Positions 9,263-19,504 are shown, numbered from the stretch's first letter. The stretch: 64,000 nucleotides of DNA from Longilinea arvoryzae (GCF_001050235.1 NZ_DF967972.1:164274-228273); one strand, 5' to 3'. A program made the numbers and translations. The notes: a model not told the origin generated them from the sequence alone.

Positions 9263-10291
9263 ATGGATCTTACTCTCCTGCTCATTATCATCATCATCGT
9301 GATCGCGCTGGCCTTTGACTTTGTCAACGGCTTTCACGATGCGGCGAATTCCATCGCCACCGTCGTTTCGACCCGTGTCCTCACCCCCGGACAGGGCGTT
9401 CTCTGGGCGGCGTTTTTCAATTTCGTCGCGGCCTTCACCTTTGGAACCGCCGTCGCCGAAACCATCGGCGGCGGATTGATCGATGTGACCAAGGTCGACA
9501 ACTTCGTCATTCTGGCCGGATTGGTCGGCGCGGTTGTCTGGGATTTGATCACCTGGGTACTCGGGCTGCCCACCAGTTCCTCGCACGCGCTCATCGGCGG
9601 TTACGCCGGGGCGGCTGTGGTCAAAGCCGGTTTCAATGTGCTCATCATCAGCGGCTGGGTTAAAACCCTGGCTTTCATCATCATAGCTCCCGTGCTGGGC
9701 TGGGTGTTGGGCACCTTTTTCATCACCATCATTTACCGCCTCTTCAAACACCAGACTCCCGCCCGCACCGACCGGACCTTCCGACACCTCCAACTCCTTT
9801 CGGCCGGATTGTACAGCCTGGGACACGGCACCAACGATGCGCAGAAAACCATGGGCATCATCGCGGGCGTGCTCTTTACCGTCCCTACGTACAGACACCT
9901 GGTTTCGAATGCAGCCGGTCATCTATCCATTCCGTTTTGGATTGTGATGATGGCTCACGCCGCAATCGCGTTGGGCACCATGTCCGGCGGCTGGCGTATC
10001 GTCCATACCATGGGCAGCAAGATCACCAAATTGAAACCCATCGGCGGCTTTGCAGCTGAAACGGCCGGCGCCATCACCCTGTTCACCTCCACCAGCATGG
10101 GTATTCCCGTTTCGACCACCCACGTCATCACCGGCGCCATCGTCGGCGTGGGCACCGTGCACGGCAAGCGGGCCGTCAACTGGCATATGGCCAGCCGCAT
10201 CGTCTGGGTGTGGCTCTTCACCATCCCGATTGCCGCACTGATCTCGGCGGGTGTCTACGAAGTCATCCTGCTGATTCAACACCTCTTTTAA
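9263..10291 (+). CDS. pit: Inorganic phosphate transporter, PiT family
   Basis: An integral membrane phosphate/cation symporter of 342 residues. Both halves carry the PiT signature: GFHDAANSIATVVSTR in the N-terminal repeat and GHGTNDAQKTMGII in the second repeat. About ten hydrophobic segments are visible. The C-terminal half has STSMGIPVSTTHVITGAIVG, also typical. It is the second gene of an operon with the DUF47 protein and ends in a strong terminator. The Pho-box-like promoter upstream suggests induction by phosphate limitation. Confidence 0.95.
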   Translation: MDLTLLLIIIIIVIALAFDFVNGFHDAANSIATVVSTRVLTPGQGVLWAAFFNFVAAFTFGTAVAETIGGGLIDVTKVDNFVILAGLVGAVVWDLITWVLGLPTSSSHALIGGYAGAAVVKAGFNVLIISGWVKTLAFIIIAPVLGWVLGTFFITIIYRLFKHQTPARTDRTFRHLQLLSAGLYSLGHGTNDAQKTMGIIAGVLFTVPTYRHLVSNAAGHLSIPFWIVMMAHAAIALGTMSGGWRIVHTMGSKITKLKPIGGFAAETAGAITLFTSTSMGIPVSTTHVITGAIVGVGTVHGKRAVNWHMASRIVWVWLFTIPIAALISAGVYEVILLIQHLF

Positions 10292-10305
10292 TTCTCAATG
10301 CACCC

Positions 10306-10341
10306 AACAGGCCGGCGCAACGCCGGCCTGTTTTTATTTTT
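10306..10341 (+). terminator. Rho-independent terminator of the DUF47-pit operon
   Basis: A 12-bp stem (10306-10317 with 10321-10332) with a CAA loop is followed by TTTTTATTTTT. It also abuts the 3' end of the convergent metal ATPase gene. Confidence 0.9.
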
Positions 10342-12434
10342 CAATCCTGCTTCAACAAGCGCGATGAATTCCCCAGAATTCCCAGGTCGGGCAGCGACTG
10401 CAGGGCCGCCGCCAGGATGGGCGGCAGGATGCCGAAGGCGGCCAGCGTCAGGCCCACCGTATTGTAGACCAACGTAAAAATAAAGTTCATCTTCACCACA
10501 TGCATCGTGCGCCGGGCAATGCGAAATAGGCGCGGCAGCAGGCTCCAATCGTCGCGCAACAGGGCGATATGCGCCGCCTCGATGGCCACGTCGCTGCCGT
10601 ACGCGCCCATGGCAATGCCCACGTTCGCCTGTGCCAGCGCGGGCGCGTCATTGACGCCGTCGCCCATCATCACCACCGTGCGCCCTTCGGCCTGGTATTC
10701 CTTCACGATGCGAATCTTGTCCTCGGGCAGCAAATTGGCGCGGTAAGCGATGCCCAATTGCCCGGCAGCGGCCTGCGCCGTGCGTTCGTTGTCGCCGGTC
10801 AGAAGTTCGATGTGTTTCACGCCCAGCCCTTTCAACTCCGCCAGCGCGCCCGGCGCCTCCGGTCGCAGCGCGTCGGCTGCCGCCAGCACCCCGGCCAGCG
10901 CACCGTTCGTTCGAACATAGAGCAGCGTCTTGCCCTGGCTTTCCAACGCGGCGGCCCGGGCCGGAATCTCATCTTCACCGAGCATGCGCCAACTGCCCAC
11001 CTCGATGGTCACGCCGTTCACGGCTGCGCGCACACCTCTGCCCGGATCGGTGCTGAAATCGCGCGGCTCCAGCAGGCTCAGTTCGCGCTCCAGCGCAGCC
11101 GAGCGCACCGCTTCGGCCAGTGGATGCTCCGAATAGCGTTCGGCCGAAGCCGCCAGGCGCAGCAATTCATCTTTGCCCAGGCCGTTCAGCGGCACCACAT
11201 CCGTCAGGCGGGGCTTGCCGCTGGTCAGCGTACCGGTCTTATCGATCAACAGCGTGTCCGCCTTGGCCAGCAGCTCCAGATAGCGCCCGCCTTTGATCAA
11301 CAAGCCGTGCTTCGCGCCTGCGCCGACCGAAGCCAGCATGGCAATCGGTGTGGCCAGGGCAAACGAGCACGAGCAGGCCACCAGCAGCACTGCCGCCGTG
11401 GAGAGCGGATTGCGGCTGATCAGGTAGGTCGCCAGCGCGATCGATGCCACCACCGGCAGATACCCGGCGGCAAAGCGGTCGCCCAGGCGCTGCACGTCGG
11501 CGCGGTTGGCCTCGGCCTCTTCTACCATTCGCACCACGCGTCCAAACGTGGTGTCCGCTCCGACCTGCGCGGCGCGCACCCGCAGGCTGCCCAGTTGCGC
11601 CAGCGTAGCGGCGTAGACCCTGGCGCCCGGTCCGGCTTCCACCGGCATCGATTCGCCGGTGATGGCCGCCTGGTCAAGTGTGGCCTGGCCTTCCAACACC
11701 TCGCCGTCCACGGGGATCTTTTCGCCCGGCCTTACGATCACCACTTCACCCACGGCCACCTGGTTCACCGGAATTTCCATTTCCGCGCCGCCGCGCTCGA
11801 CGCGCGCCGTTTGCGGCGCCAGCGCGGTCAGGTCGCGGACGGCTTTGCGCGCGCGTTCGGTGGTGAATTTCTCGGCGTAGTCGCCCACGCGCATGAAAAA
11901 CACCGCCACCGCCGCCGTGGCCCACTCACCCACCGCCAGCGCGGCAATCACGCCCATCGTCATCAGCGTGTGCGCGATAATCTGTTTGCGCAGCGCGGCC
12001 TGGATCACATTTTTGAACACCGGAAAACCGAACAGCAGCACCAAACCAACCCCAACCGGGAAGGGCACCCAATCGGTGACCTTCTCGAACCAACCCAGCC
12101 ATTCGCCAAACACCACCCCAAACAGCACCACGCCGAACACAATACCGAAGATGGTCATAATTGGCCGGGTGAAATTCTGCAGCGTCCGGGCGGGGGGCGG
12201 CTCCACCGGAGCATTTACCTCCGGAACCTGATATCCCGCCGCGGCCACCGCCCGGCGGATCATGGGCAAATCGACCAGCACCGGGTCGAGCTGCACGGTG
12301 GCGCGTTCGGCCGCCAGCAGCACCGTCACCGACTTCACACCCGGCAGCGCGGCGATGGCATGCTGCACGTGCAGCGTGCATTCCACGCAATCCATACCTT
12401 GGATGGGAACTTCGAACTTTTGAATTTTGGACAT
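10341..12434 (-). CDS. Heavy-metal P1B-type ATPase with N-terminal HMA domain
   Basis: A metal-exporting P-type ATPase of 697 residues. The start at 12434 has GGAG six bases upstream and removes a 15-residue spurious extension. Residues 1-70 form one HMA domain with GMDCVEC (CxxC). The core has TGES, DKTGTLT (phosphorylated Asp), the SEHPLAEAV HP motif and GDGVNDAPALA. The membrane metal site is CSC (LVACSCSFALATP), where most P1B pumps have CPC. The final helices carry YN (VYNTVG) and NSSRLL, with LPD in place of the copper-type MxxSS. The metal therefore cannot be assigned. It is monocistronic and convergent with pit. Confidence 0.9.
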   Translation of the reverse strand: MSKIQKFEVPIQGMDCVECTLHVQHAIAALPGVKSVTVLLAAERATVQLDPVLVDLPMIRRAVAAAGYQVPEVNAPVEPPPARTLQNFTRPIMTIFGIVFGVVLFGVVFGEWLGWFEKVTDWVPFPVGVGLVLLFGFPVFKNVIQAALRKQIIAHTLMTMGVIAALAVGEWATAAVAVFFMRVGDYAEKFTTERARKAVRDLTALAPQTARVERGGAEMEIPVNQVAVGEVVIVRPGEKIPVDGEVLEGQATLDQAAITGESMPVEAGPGARVYAATLAQLGSLRVRAAQVGADTTFGRVVRMVEEAEANRADVQRLGDRFAAGYLPVVASIALATYLISRNPLSTAAVLLVACSCSFALATPIAMLASVGAGAKHGLLIKGGRYLELLAKADTLLIDKTGTLTSGKPRLTDVVPLNGLGKDELLRLAASAERYSEHPLAEAVRSAALERELSLLEPRDFSTDPGRGVRAAVNGVTIEVGSWRMLGEDEIPARAAALESQGKTLLYVRTNGALAGVLAAADALRPEAPGALAELKGLGVKHIELLTGDNERTAQAAAGQLGIAYRANLLPEDKIRIVKEYQAEGRTVVMMGDGVNDAPALAQANVGIAMGAYGSDVAIEAAHIALLRDDWSLLPRLFRIARRTMHVVKMNFIFTLVYNTVGLTLAAFGILPPILAAALQSLPDLGILGNSSRLLKQD

Positions 12435-12745
12435 GCATCGCTCCAGAAAACGAGCTACCGTTCTTGGGAACAAACTCAACAGCGGGGTGCCCGGGGTGAT
12501 AATCTGACCGTCGCCGCGTTATTAACCCGGCTGGCACAGGCCGGCATAGAGTTCGATTTCACAGTGGGTAGAATCGTTCATTGTTCATAAATTATATCTT
12601 ATTAGGTTTATTTTAAAGCCAGTGAGTATTTCAAATTCACCGATCCCCGATGCGGATGCTTTCCGAAATGGTGTTGCACGTTTGCAGGTATAATTTGCTC
12701 GTTGTCTTTCCTATTCGAACCGCGAAAAATGCACAGGGTAAACCC
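12435..12745 (+). other. Divergent intergenic region between the metal ATPase and nitrilase genes
   Basis: About 310 bases without a credible gene. On the minus strand TATAAT at 12596-12591 is a candidate -10 for the ATPase. On the plus strand TATAAT at 12689-12694 is a candidate -10 for the nitrilase gene. Neither has a convincing -35. No inverted repeat typical of a CueR- or CsoR-type operator was recognised. Confidence 0.4.
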
Positions 12746-13549
12746 ATGTTAAAAATCGGTGTTGCTCAGGCAGATTTCAAACTCGCCCAGCGCGAGGCCA
12801 ACCTGGAGATCCTCCGAAAATTGCTCGCCGAAGCCGGCAAGGCCGGCGTGGACGTGCTGGTGCTGCCCGAACTCGCCAATTCGGGCTACAACTTCGAAAG
12901 CATGGCCGAAGCCGAGGCGCTGGCGGAAGTCGTCGATGAGGGCCCGGCCTGCAGCCTGCTGCGGGATTGGTCAGCGGCCGGACGCCTGGTGGTGAGCGGA
13001 CTGTGCGAACGCGGCGCGGATGTGCTCTACAATTCAGCTGTCGTGTACGCCGATGGACGGTTGGAGGCGGTGTATCACAAGGTGCACCTGTTCGCCAACG
13101 AGGGCACGTTCTTCCAACCCGGAAATGAAAAGCCGCCGGTCGTGAACTTTCACAGGCAGCGCTTGGGCGTGATGATCTGCTTCGACTGGTTCTTCCCCGA
13201 GATGGCGCGCAGCCTGGCCCTGCGCGGCGCTCAGATCATCCTGCACCCGGCCAATTTGGTATTGCCCTACTGTCAGAAGGCCATGCTCACCCGCTCGCTC
13301 GAGAACCGCATCTTCACCGCCACCGCCAACCGCACCGGCAGCGAGCGCGGCCTGGCTTTCTCAGGGCTCTCGCAGATCACCTCACCCACCGGCGAACTGC
13401 TGACCCAGGCCGGCGACAAATTCACCGGCGTGGTATGGGTCGAAGTCGATCTGGATCGGGCTGATGACAAATGGGTCACGCAGCAGAATCACCTTTTCAA
13501 CGACCGCCGCCCGGAGTTGTACGACGATCTATGCGTCCCAAAAATTTGA
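12746..13549 (+). CDS. Nitrilase-superfamily carbon-nitrogen hydrolase
   Basis: A 267-residue cytoplasmic amidase or omega-amidase-like enzyme. The Glu-Lys-Cys triad is visible: Glu in LVLPELANSGY (about residue 41), Lys in YHKVHLFANEG (about 112) and Cys in GVMICFDWFFPEMAR (about 144). Length and the LFANEGTFFQPG block fit the superfamily. The start at 12746 has AGGG upstream and begins MLKIGVAQ, the usual first strand; the longer frame upstream is not conserved in style. The promoter of the next gene overlaps its stop codon. The substrate is unknown. Confidence 0.88.
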   Translation: MLKIGVAQADFKLAQREANLEILRKLLAEAGKAGVDVLVLPELANSGYNFESMAEAEALAEVVDEGPACSLLRDWSAAGRLVVSGLCERGADVLYNSAVVYADGRLEAVYHKVHLFANEGTFFQPGNEKPPVVNFHRQRLGVMICFDWFFPEMARSLALRGAQIILHPANLVLPYCQKAMLTRSLENRIFTATANRTGSERGLAFSGLSQITSPTGELLTQAGDKFTGVVWVEVDLDRADDKWVTQQNHLFNDRRPELYDDLCVPKI

Positions 13550-13574
13550 CACAATAATAGAGAAATGTTACACT
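13546..13574 (+). promoter_or_regulatory. Promoter of the osmC-like gene
   Basis: TTGACA (13546-13551), 17-base spacer, TACACT (13569-13574) with an extended TG at 13566. The -35 overlaps the stop codon of the upstream hydrolase, so the two genes are closely packed but transcribed separately. Confidence 0.75.
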
Positions 13575-13619
13575 TTTTACAGAATTGATCAAGTATTTCA
13601 TTTTCAAAGGAGTGTAACC

Positions 13620-14036
13620 ATGCCTGTTCGTGAATCAATTGCGGTCTGGAATGGCAGCCTGACGGATGGTGAAGGCAAGATGCGTCTAGCCTCCGGTGCC
13701 TACGAAGGCGCGTTTACACGCGCATCCCGCTTCGAGGAAGGTCCCGGCACCAACCCGGAAGAGTTGATCGGCGCGGCCCACGCCGGCTGTTTCTCCATGT
13801 TCCTGGCGGCGCTGCTCTCCAATGCCGGGCACGTGCCCACCCGCATCTCCACCAGCGCCAGGGTCCACCTGGGCGCCGGCCCCAAGATCACGCTCATCGA
13901 ACTCTCCACCGTGGGCGAAGTCCCCGGCATCGATGAAAAGGCCTTCCGCGAGTTTGCCGAGCAGGCCAAGAAAGGCTGCCCGGTTTCGCAGGCGCTGGCG
14001 GCCGTCGACATGATTCTGACGGCCAGACTGGCCTGA
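13620..14036 (+). CDS. osmC: OsmC-family peroxiredoxin
   Basis: A 138-residue thiol peroxidase of the OsmC/Ohr fold, protecting against organic peroxides. The two redox cysteines are in AAHAGCFSMFLAALL (about residue 60) and KKGCPVSQAL (about residue 121), in the OsmC arrangement. GTNPEELIGAAHAGCFSM is typical. AAGGAG lies seven bases before the ATG. Its own promoter overlaps the end of the previous gene and a strong terminator follows, so it is monocistronic. Confidence 0.93.
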   Translation: MPVRESIAVWNGSLTDGEGKMRLASGAYEGAFTRASRFEEGPGTNPEELIGAAHAGCFSMFLAALLSNAGHVPTRISTSARVHLGAGPKITLIELSTVGEVPGIDEKAFREFAEQAKKGCPVSQALAAVDMILTARLA

Positions 14037-14056
14037 TCGAAATTAACCCAACCTGC

Positions 14057-14090
14057 AAACACCGGGCGGATGATCCGCCCGGTGTTTTTG
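14057..14090 (+). terminator. Rho-independent terminator of the osmC-like gene
   Basis: A 14-bp stem (14057-14070 with 14074-14087) with a TGA loop, ending in TTTTT. It lies between convergent genes. Confidence 0.9.
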
Positions 14091-14108
14091 ATTATCCAAA
14101 GGTGTGGG

Positions 14109-16070
14109 TTATTTATCCGGCTCCACCCGCACCAGCACGGCGCGCACCATGCGGCGGTGGGCATAGCTGTTGGCCTGCTCGCTGTAATTCTCACAGGTCA
14201 CCAGCGTCAGCCAGGGTTTTTCCTCGTGCTCGAGCACCACGCCGGCCTGATCTGGCAGTACCAATCGGTTTTCATGCACTTCATAGACATACACCTGGCC
14301 GAAGGCGCGGATCTCGATCAGGTCGCCGTATTTGAGTTTCTTGATCCCCACAAACGGACCCGGCTGATTGTAGGCATCCCAAACGTGCCCGGTGATCACC
14401 GAGTTGCCGTTCCAGGTCGGATAGGCGGTACCGTTCAACCAACCGGCGCCATCTCCCAGCCAGGTCACATCCCAGCCATCTCCGCTTTGTGGCACGCCCA
14501 CCACCGGAATATCCACACCCAGCGTCGGGATTTGCAATTGTATGTCTTGTTTTGTATAACGTTTTTCAGCTGGCTGATCGGGCAACAGGTGAATGGCTCC
14601 GGGGCGGAAACCGGTGTCGGGCAGCAGATTGACATCGCTGGCCGGGCGCGTCCAATCTGCGCTCGCGGTGGCATCCTGCTGCTCGCCGTTATCGGTCACA
14701 TCACCGTCGCCGTTGATGTCCGAATCGATAAAGGCGGTGTTGGTCACATCCGAAATGCCGGCATCCACGCGCACGGTAAAGCTGATAGCAATTTCATTGA
14801 CCGCTGTCGCGGCATCCAGCGCGCTGTAATCCGGGCCGAGCACGCCGCGCCAGACGATGCGGCCGCGCGGGTAGGTTGCGCTGGGGCCTTCATAATAGCA
14901 ATACTGCGTGCTGGTCAGCCCCGAGTTATCGCTGCACGTCACGCCGCTGGCCAGCGAACCGGCCGGAGCGCCGGCGGGCAGTGGGTAGCCGCTGGGGATG
15001 CCGGTATTGACAAAGCTCGTGCCGACCGGGATGCCGTCGCCGACCTGCGCATTGACCGCCACCAGGTTGGCGTTATTGATCCAGACCATCGTCCAGCGGA
15101 GCAAACTTTCGCCGGTTTCGGTGACGACTTTGACGCCGAACGGCGGGTCGAACAGGTTGCCCTCAAAATCCAACGGGGTCGGATCTTCGTTGTTGCCCGG
15201 GTCGCCGTCGTTGTCCGGGTCGGGATCCGCGCCGTCCTGCGACACGTCGGTTACCGTGCCGCCGCCGGACCCCGTACCGGAGGCGATTGCGCTGTTTTCG
15301 AATGGCCCGGCCATCGCGGGAGTCACCCGCACCACCAGTCGAAGGGAGCCCGTCTCACCCACGCCCAACGTTTCCGAGCCGCTCAACAGGTTGACGTTGC
15401 TGCTGCCGTCATACCCTGGCCAGTTGACCATCAGGTCGCTGCTGGTCAGTGATTGCACCGTAAAGGTTGTCGGCTGTGGGAAAGCCGCTGAAAGATTGTC
15501 TGTGATTTGCAGGCTTGAGAGTGGTACGTTCCCGTAATTTTGCACAGTCAGGCCGAAGGTGATCTCCCATACGCCCGGGCTGACCTTCTGCGGCGCACTG
15601 ATCACATCCTTAGCCAGCCCAATGGCGGGCGCTGCCGTCTGCGTTGGTATCAGGGTCGGTACCGACGTCTGAGTCGCAGTCGGGGTCGCCGTGGACGTAT
15701 GCGTCGCGGTCGGGGTTGGTGTCGCCGTCGAGATGGCAGTGGCCGTCGCGGTCGAAGTCGCCGTGGACGTATGCGTTGTAGTCGGAGTTGGCGTGTCCGT
15801 CGAGATAGCGGTGGCTGTCAAGGTTGGGGTCGCCGTGGACGTATGAGTCGCGGTCGGGGTCGGTGTCTCCGTCGAGATGGCAGTGGCCGTCGCGGTCGAA
15901 GTCGCCGTGGACGTATGAGTTGCAGTCGGGGTTGGCGTGTCCGTTGAGATAGCGGTGGCTGTCGCGGTTGGGGTCGCCGTGGACGTATGAGTCGCGGTCG
16001 GGGTCGGCGTCTCCGTCGAGATGGCAGTGGCCGTCGCGGTCGAAGTCGGCGTATCCGTCGGCGTGGCGGT
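14109..16070 (-). CDS. C-terminal part of giant DUF11 surface protein: TP-rich linker, DUF11, LPDTGF motif and sortase domain (frame broken from its N-terminal part)
   Basis: This frame continues the protein that starts at 19504 after a one-base shift near 16070. It has no signal peptide of its own; the first start codon in frame, TTG at 15821, lies inside the repeat linker. The order is a Thr/Pro-rich linker, two DUF11-like beta domains ([22 protein letters not shown] and a second one), the motif LPDTGF (14607-14624), then a sortase domain to the C-terminus. Sortase residues visible are His in ITGHVWD, Cys in TLVTCENY (codon 14193-14195) and Arg in [11 protein letters not shown]. Sortases cleave LPxTG-type signals and join the product to an amine. 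Here substrate motif and enzyme are adjacent on one chain. Confidence 0.8.
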   Translation of the reverse strand, partial: TATPTDTPTSTATATAISTETPTPTATHTSTATPTATATAISTDTPTPTATHTSTATSTATATAISTETPTPTATHTSTATPTLTATAISTDTPTPTTTHTSTATSTATATAISTATPTPTATHTSTATPTATQTSVPTLIPTQTAAPAIGLAKDVISAPQKVSPGVWEITFGLTVQNYGNVPLSSLQITDNLSAAFPQPTTFTVQSLTSSDLMVNWPGYDGSSNVNLLSGSETLGVGETGSLRLVVRVTPAMAGPFENSAIASGTGSGGGTVTDVSQDGADPDPDNDGDPGNNEDPTPLDFEGNLFDPPFGVKVVTETGESLLRWTMVWINNANLVAVNAQVGDGIPVGTSFVNTGIPSGYPLPAGAPAGSLASGVTCSDNSGLTSTQYCYYEGPSATYPRGRIVWRGVLGPDYSALDAATAVNEIAISFTVRVDAGISDVTNTAFIDSDINGDGDVTDNGEQQDATASADWTRPASDVNLLPDTGFRPGAIHLLPDQPAEKRYTKQDIQLQIPTLGVDIPVVGVPQSGDGWDVTWLGDGAGWLNGTAYPTWNGNSVITGHVWDAYNQPGPFVGIKKLKYGDLIEIRAFGQVYVYEVHENRLVLPDQAGVVLEHEEKPWLTLVTCENYSEQANSYAHRRMVRAVLVRVEPDK

Positions 16071-16075
16071 GGCGT
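15665..16075 (-). repeat. 72-bp tandem repeat encoding the Thr/Pro-rich linker
   Basis: The block CCGTGGACGTATG recurs at exact 72-bp steps (its GTGG begins at 15691, 15763, 15835, 15907, 15979). Alternate units are more alike, so there is a 144-bp higher-order unit. Each unit encodes 24 residues of the [10 protein letters not shown] type. Seventy-two is a multiple of three, so unit number can change without breaking the frame. Confidence 0.85.
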
Positions 16076-19000
16076 CTCGGTCGAAGTCGGCGTGTCCGTC
16101 AGAGTCGCCGTGTTGGTCATGGTCGGCGTTGGAGTATCCAGGGGCGTGAGGACGACCGTCTCACTGTCCGTGTTAGAGGTGGTGCCGTCCGCCGAGGCAG
16201 ACGCCAGGTTGGTCACTGCACCGGCAAGCACGTCGGCGTCCGTGACCGTGTATGTCGCAATGCAGGTCAGGCTCTCACCCGGGTCCAGGAAGGCATCCAG
16301 GTCGCCGACCGTTTCCACGGCCGGGCAGCTCTCGTCGCTTGAACGATCGTCGCTCACCACCACCGGCCCGGCCAGCGGTGCGTAACCGCTGTTGGTCACC
16401 TGGTAGGTGTAATGCAGCACGTCGCCGGCCGCGTCAAAGAACGTTTCGGCGACGCTCTTGACCAGCGTCAGCGCCGCGGTGGCGTAGCTGGCGGTGGAGT
16501 CATTCGATATGACCGGCGCGGCGGCGTAGCTGCCCTGGGCCGCGGCTGTGTTGGCATGCGCCCCTTCCACGGCCGCCACCGGTCCGACCACGCAGACCTC
16601 CGCGGTGTAGCGCGACAGCGCGGCCCACGAACAGGCCGCCAGGCTGACGCCCGTCCCGCTCAACGTTGGGTCGCTGACGGCGACGTTTGTCAGGTCCACA
16701 TCGCCGATGTTCTCAACGATAAAGCGATAATACACCGGCGTGCCGGGGGCGACGCCGGCGAATTTTGTCCATACGCCGTTCGGATCGCCGTCCAGTCCGA
16801 CCTGTTTCAGGATCGCCAAAGCCGGGTGAGGCGGGTTGACGGTCAGATCATCCGCTGCCGTATTGCCCATCAGCGGCACGCCGGAGATGACCGCCTGCAC
16901 GGGAGAGGTAATGTTGTGGTACGCGCCGACCGTCGCTGCGCTCACATTCACCCGGATCACACAGGACCCGCCCGGCGCGATGCTGCCGCCGCTGAAGGAA
17001 ATCGATCCCGCACCGGCCGCCGGCGTGAACACCGGCGCGCCGCAGCCAGTCGTGGCCGCGTCCGGCGCGGCCGCCACGGTCATCTGTCCGGGCATCGTCG
17101 GAAACCCATCGGTGAATTGCACATCGGTCAGCGCATCGTTCAGATTCGGGTTCGTGATGACCCAGGTAAGCGTCGAAACCTCACCCGGCAGGATCGGGTC
17201 GGGCGAGAAGGATTTACGGATGTCCGGCGGAGCCAGCACCGCCAGCGTATCCGATCCGTAACCGGCAGCGCTGGTGTTGGTCAGGGTGCCGGCGCTGTAA
17301 TCGGCGGAAATGAATCCGGAAACATTGTCATAAACGCCCGCCCTGACCGCCGTGACGGTCACCGTCAACGTGCAGCTTGCCCCGGCTGCCAGCGCACCGC
17401 CGGTAAAGGCCAGCGAGGAAGGCGCGGTGCGGGTCAGCGTGCCGCCGCACTGCGCCGTACTGCCGCTGGTCATGGTCAGGCCGGCCGGCAGCGTATCGTC
17501 GAAGCGCACGTTCGTAAGCGCAAACGAGTTGGGGTTGCTGAGTGTAAAAGTCAAGGCTGAGGTGCTGCCCTCAGCGATCGGGTCGGGTGCAAAGCTCTTG
17601 CTCAACGTGGGCAGTTGCGGGGCGCCGCAACCCGTGAAGGTGATATTGTCGAGGTTCAGGTCGTTGCCGCGCGTCGTAGCGTTCGCGCCGAAACCGTAAA
17701 TACGGTAATACGACGTCCCGGTGGTGGCCTGCGTGGTGTGCGTGGAGAATCCGGAGGTGGCCGGGTTGATCGCGGTGGCGTTATCCAGCAGCCAGGTGGC
17801 GCCGTCGCTGCTGTAATAAACGGAAACGTTATTCGGGCCGTTGTTTTTACGGTTGGCATCGAAGGCCATACGTACGTCCGTATAGTGGCGGGTATCGACC
17901 TGGAACTGGTAGAACGGGGAGGTGCCGGTGGCAATTGGACCGGTCTTGGCCCAGCCGTACAGCATCAGGGACGGCGCGAGGTTCCCGTTGGCGGTATCGA
18001 TTTCCTGCGTCAACCCTTGCCCGTAGGAGGTCAGCGCGGTGGTCACGTCCGACGCGCGGAAGGAATACAGCGGCGGCGTGGCGCTGCCGCTTACACCGCC
18101 CGCCAGGGTCCACTGCGCCAGCATGGCGTTGGGCACGCAGGCCGGGGCGGGTGGGGCGGTGTTGACCGTCAGCGTATCGGAGGCGGAGTTGCCCGTGTCG
18201 CTCGTACCGATGAACAGATTGCCGGTGGTGTTGAGGTAGGTCCCCACCGCTGGAACACTCACGTTGACTTTGATGGTGCAGCTGCTGTTGGGCGCCAACG
18301 TGCCGTTGGAGAACGCAATCGAGCCGCTTCCGGCGGCCGGCGTAAAGGTGGGCGTGCCGCAGCCGGTGGTGGATGCGTTGGGTGGGGTTGCGACCACCAT
18401 CATACCCGGCGTGGTAGGAAAAGAATCGCTAAAGTTGAGGCCGTTGATCGTGGCGGGCGTGGGATTGTTCAGCGTAATCGAGAGCGTCGAAATGCCGCCC
18501 GCATTGGTCGGGTCGGGGTTGAAATTCTTGCCGATCGTGATCATCGCCGGGTCGACGATATAGGCATAGCGCACGCTGGTGATGTAGTCGGCGTTGTAAT
18601 GATAACTGCTGCCCGAGAAATCATAGATCAGGGTCGCCAGCGGCTGCGGGTTGACGCTACCCACGCTCAGGATGCGCACCTGGTAGCTGGTGGTTACCGA
18701 TCCGCCGGTCTTGCCGGTCGAGAGGCAGGCGCGATAATTGGGGCTGTTGGGGTCGTTCTCCCAATGACAGGCATCGCCGTACAGCAGGCTGTTGGGATTA
18801 TCCACGGTCGGCGACGTATCCGCCGAGTAACCGGTCTGTACCGAGAGGATCTGAAAGATGGTGTTGGGGAAATTAATAAAGTTTTCGATCTGTTCGTAGC
18901 CCTGCGTGGCGGTCTGGCCGGAGAGTGTGATGGTATAGGTCTGACCGACCATCAACGCCATCGTGCCGCCGTTGGGGATCGAAACGCCGTCCACGCTGAC

Positions 19001-19504
19001 GTCCAGGTTGGCATTCCGATTTTGCGAAATCAGGTGTTCCACGTACAGTTCGCGCGGTGTGGGGGTGCTGATCACGCCCAGCGTATCCGCCGTGGCAGTG
19101 ATGTGGTAACGGCGCACGTGATCATAAGCAGCCGGATTGCGCGTGATTTCCACTTCGTAGTAAAAGTCAGTGCATGCGCCGGGCGCCAGCGCTGCAACAC
19201 TGGCGATACTTAACGAGCCCGGGCGTAAATGAATATATGAGTCGGTGCTGTCCCATACAAATTGTGTCGTCACATGCGTGGCCGTGTCGGTCGCATCCTC
19301 ATTGCAGACGCGCGCGCCCACCGGAAAGACGTTGGGGCCAACATTCACATCATTGCTGTCCAACCCGATCACATCCCAGGTGATGGGCGTGATGGTCAGC
19401 ACGGGTGCGCCGTGAACCGTCTGCGCCGGTGATCCACCCAGCCAGGCGATTGCCACGATATTGAAGACGACGAGGATGTTGAGAATCGCCCAACGCTTCT
19501 TCAT
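15818..19504 (-). CDS. N-terminal part of giant DUF11 surface protein (frameshifted; continues in the frame ending at 14109)
   Basis: An exported protein that starts at 19504 with AAGGGG upstream and a signal peptide ([21 protein letters not shown], cleavage near VHGA). It has an N-terminal domain of about 280 residues, then successive DUF11 domains recognisable by [30 protein letters not shown] and [14 protein letters not shown]. These are followed by the linker [20 protein letters not shown]. From about 16070 the frame turns into an Arg/Pro-rich readout ([12 protein letters not shown]) and stops at 15818. Shifting by one base there restores a continuous TATPT repeat into the sortase frame. 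The real protein would be about 1800 residues. The shift is either a sequence error or a genuine frameshift. Confidence 0.85.
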   Translation of the reverse strand: MKKRWAILNILVVFNIVAIAWLGGSPAQTVHGAPVLTITPITWDVIGLDSNDVNVGPNVFPVGARVCNEDATDTATHVTTQFVWDSTDSYIHLRPGSLSIASVAALAPGACTDFYYEVEITRNPAAYDHVRRYHITATADTLGVISTPTPRELYVEHLISQNRNANLDVSVDGVSIPNGGTMALMVGQTYTITLSGQTATQGYEQIENFINFPNTIFQILSVQTGYSADTSPTVDNPNSLLYGDACHWENDPNSPNYRACLSTGKTGGSVTTSYQVRILSVGSVNPQPLATLIYDFSGSSYHYNADYITSVRYAYIVDPAMITIGKNFNPDPTNAGGISTLSITLNNPTPATINGLNFSDSFPTTPGMMVVATPPNASTTGCGTPTFTPAAGSGSIAFSNGTLAPNSSCTIKVNVSVPAVGTYLNTTGNLFIGTSDTGNSASDTLTVNTAPPAPACVPNAMLAQWTLAGGVSGSATPPLYSFRASDVTTALTSYGQGLTQEIDTANGNLAPSLMLYGWAKTGPIATGTSPFYQFQVDTRHYTDVRMAFDANRKNNGPNNVSVYYSSDGATWLLDNATAINPATSGFSTHTTQATTGTSYYRIYGFGANATTRGNDLNLDNITFTGCGAPQLPTLSKSFAPDPIAEGSTSALTFTLSNPNSFALTNVRFDDTLPAGLTMTSGSTAQCGGTLTRTAPSSLAFTGGALAAGASCTLTVTVTAVRAGVYDNVSGFISADYSAGTLTNTSAAGYGSDTLAVLAPPDIRKSFSPDPILPGEVSTLTWVITNPNLNDALTDVQFTDGFPTMPGQMTVAAAPDAATTGCGAPVFTPAAGAGSISFSGGSIAPGGSCVIRVNVSAATVGAYHNITSPVQAVISGVPLMGNTAADDLTVNPPHPALAILKQVGLDGDPNGVWTKFAGVAPGTPVYYRFIVENIGDVDLTNVAVSDPTLSGTGVSLAACSWAALSRYTAEVCVVGPVAAVEGAHANTAAAQGSYAAAPVISNDSTASYATAALTLVKSVAETFFDAAGDVLHYTYQVTNSGYAPLAGPVVVSDDRSSDESCPAVETVGDLDAFLDPGESLTCIATYTVTDADVLAGAVTNLASASADGTTSNTDSETVVLTPLDTPTPTMTNTATLTDTPTSTETPPPRRRIRRLRPRRPLPSRRRRRPRPRLIRPRRPQPRQPPLSQRTRQPRLQLIRPRRLRPRRPLPSRRRHRPRPRLIRPRRPQP

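Noticed and set aside
10569-12590. A 673-codon open frame on the plus strand
   Set aside because: It is antisense to the metal ATPase, His/Gln/Arg-rich, has no family likeness, and arises from GC-rich codon use of the real gene.
15818-16065. An Arg/Pro-rich C-terminal tail of the DUF11 protein as a genuine nucleic-acid-binding domain
   Set aside because: It is the out-of-frame reading of the 72-bp TP repeat; a one-base shift gives a perfect TATPT repeat continuous with the sortase.
16412-19213. Long plus-strand open frames of about 380 and 530 codons
   Set aside because: They are mirror frames of the DUF11 gene, with Gly/Arg/Val-rich low-complexity products and no start signals.
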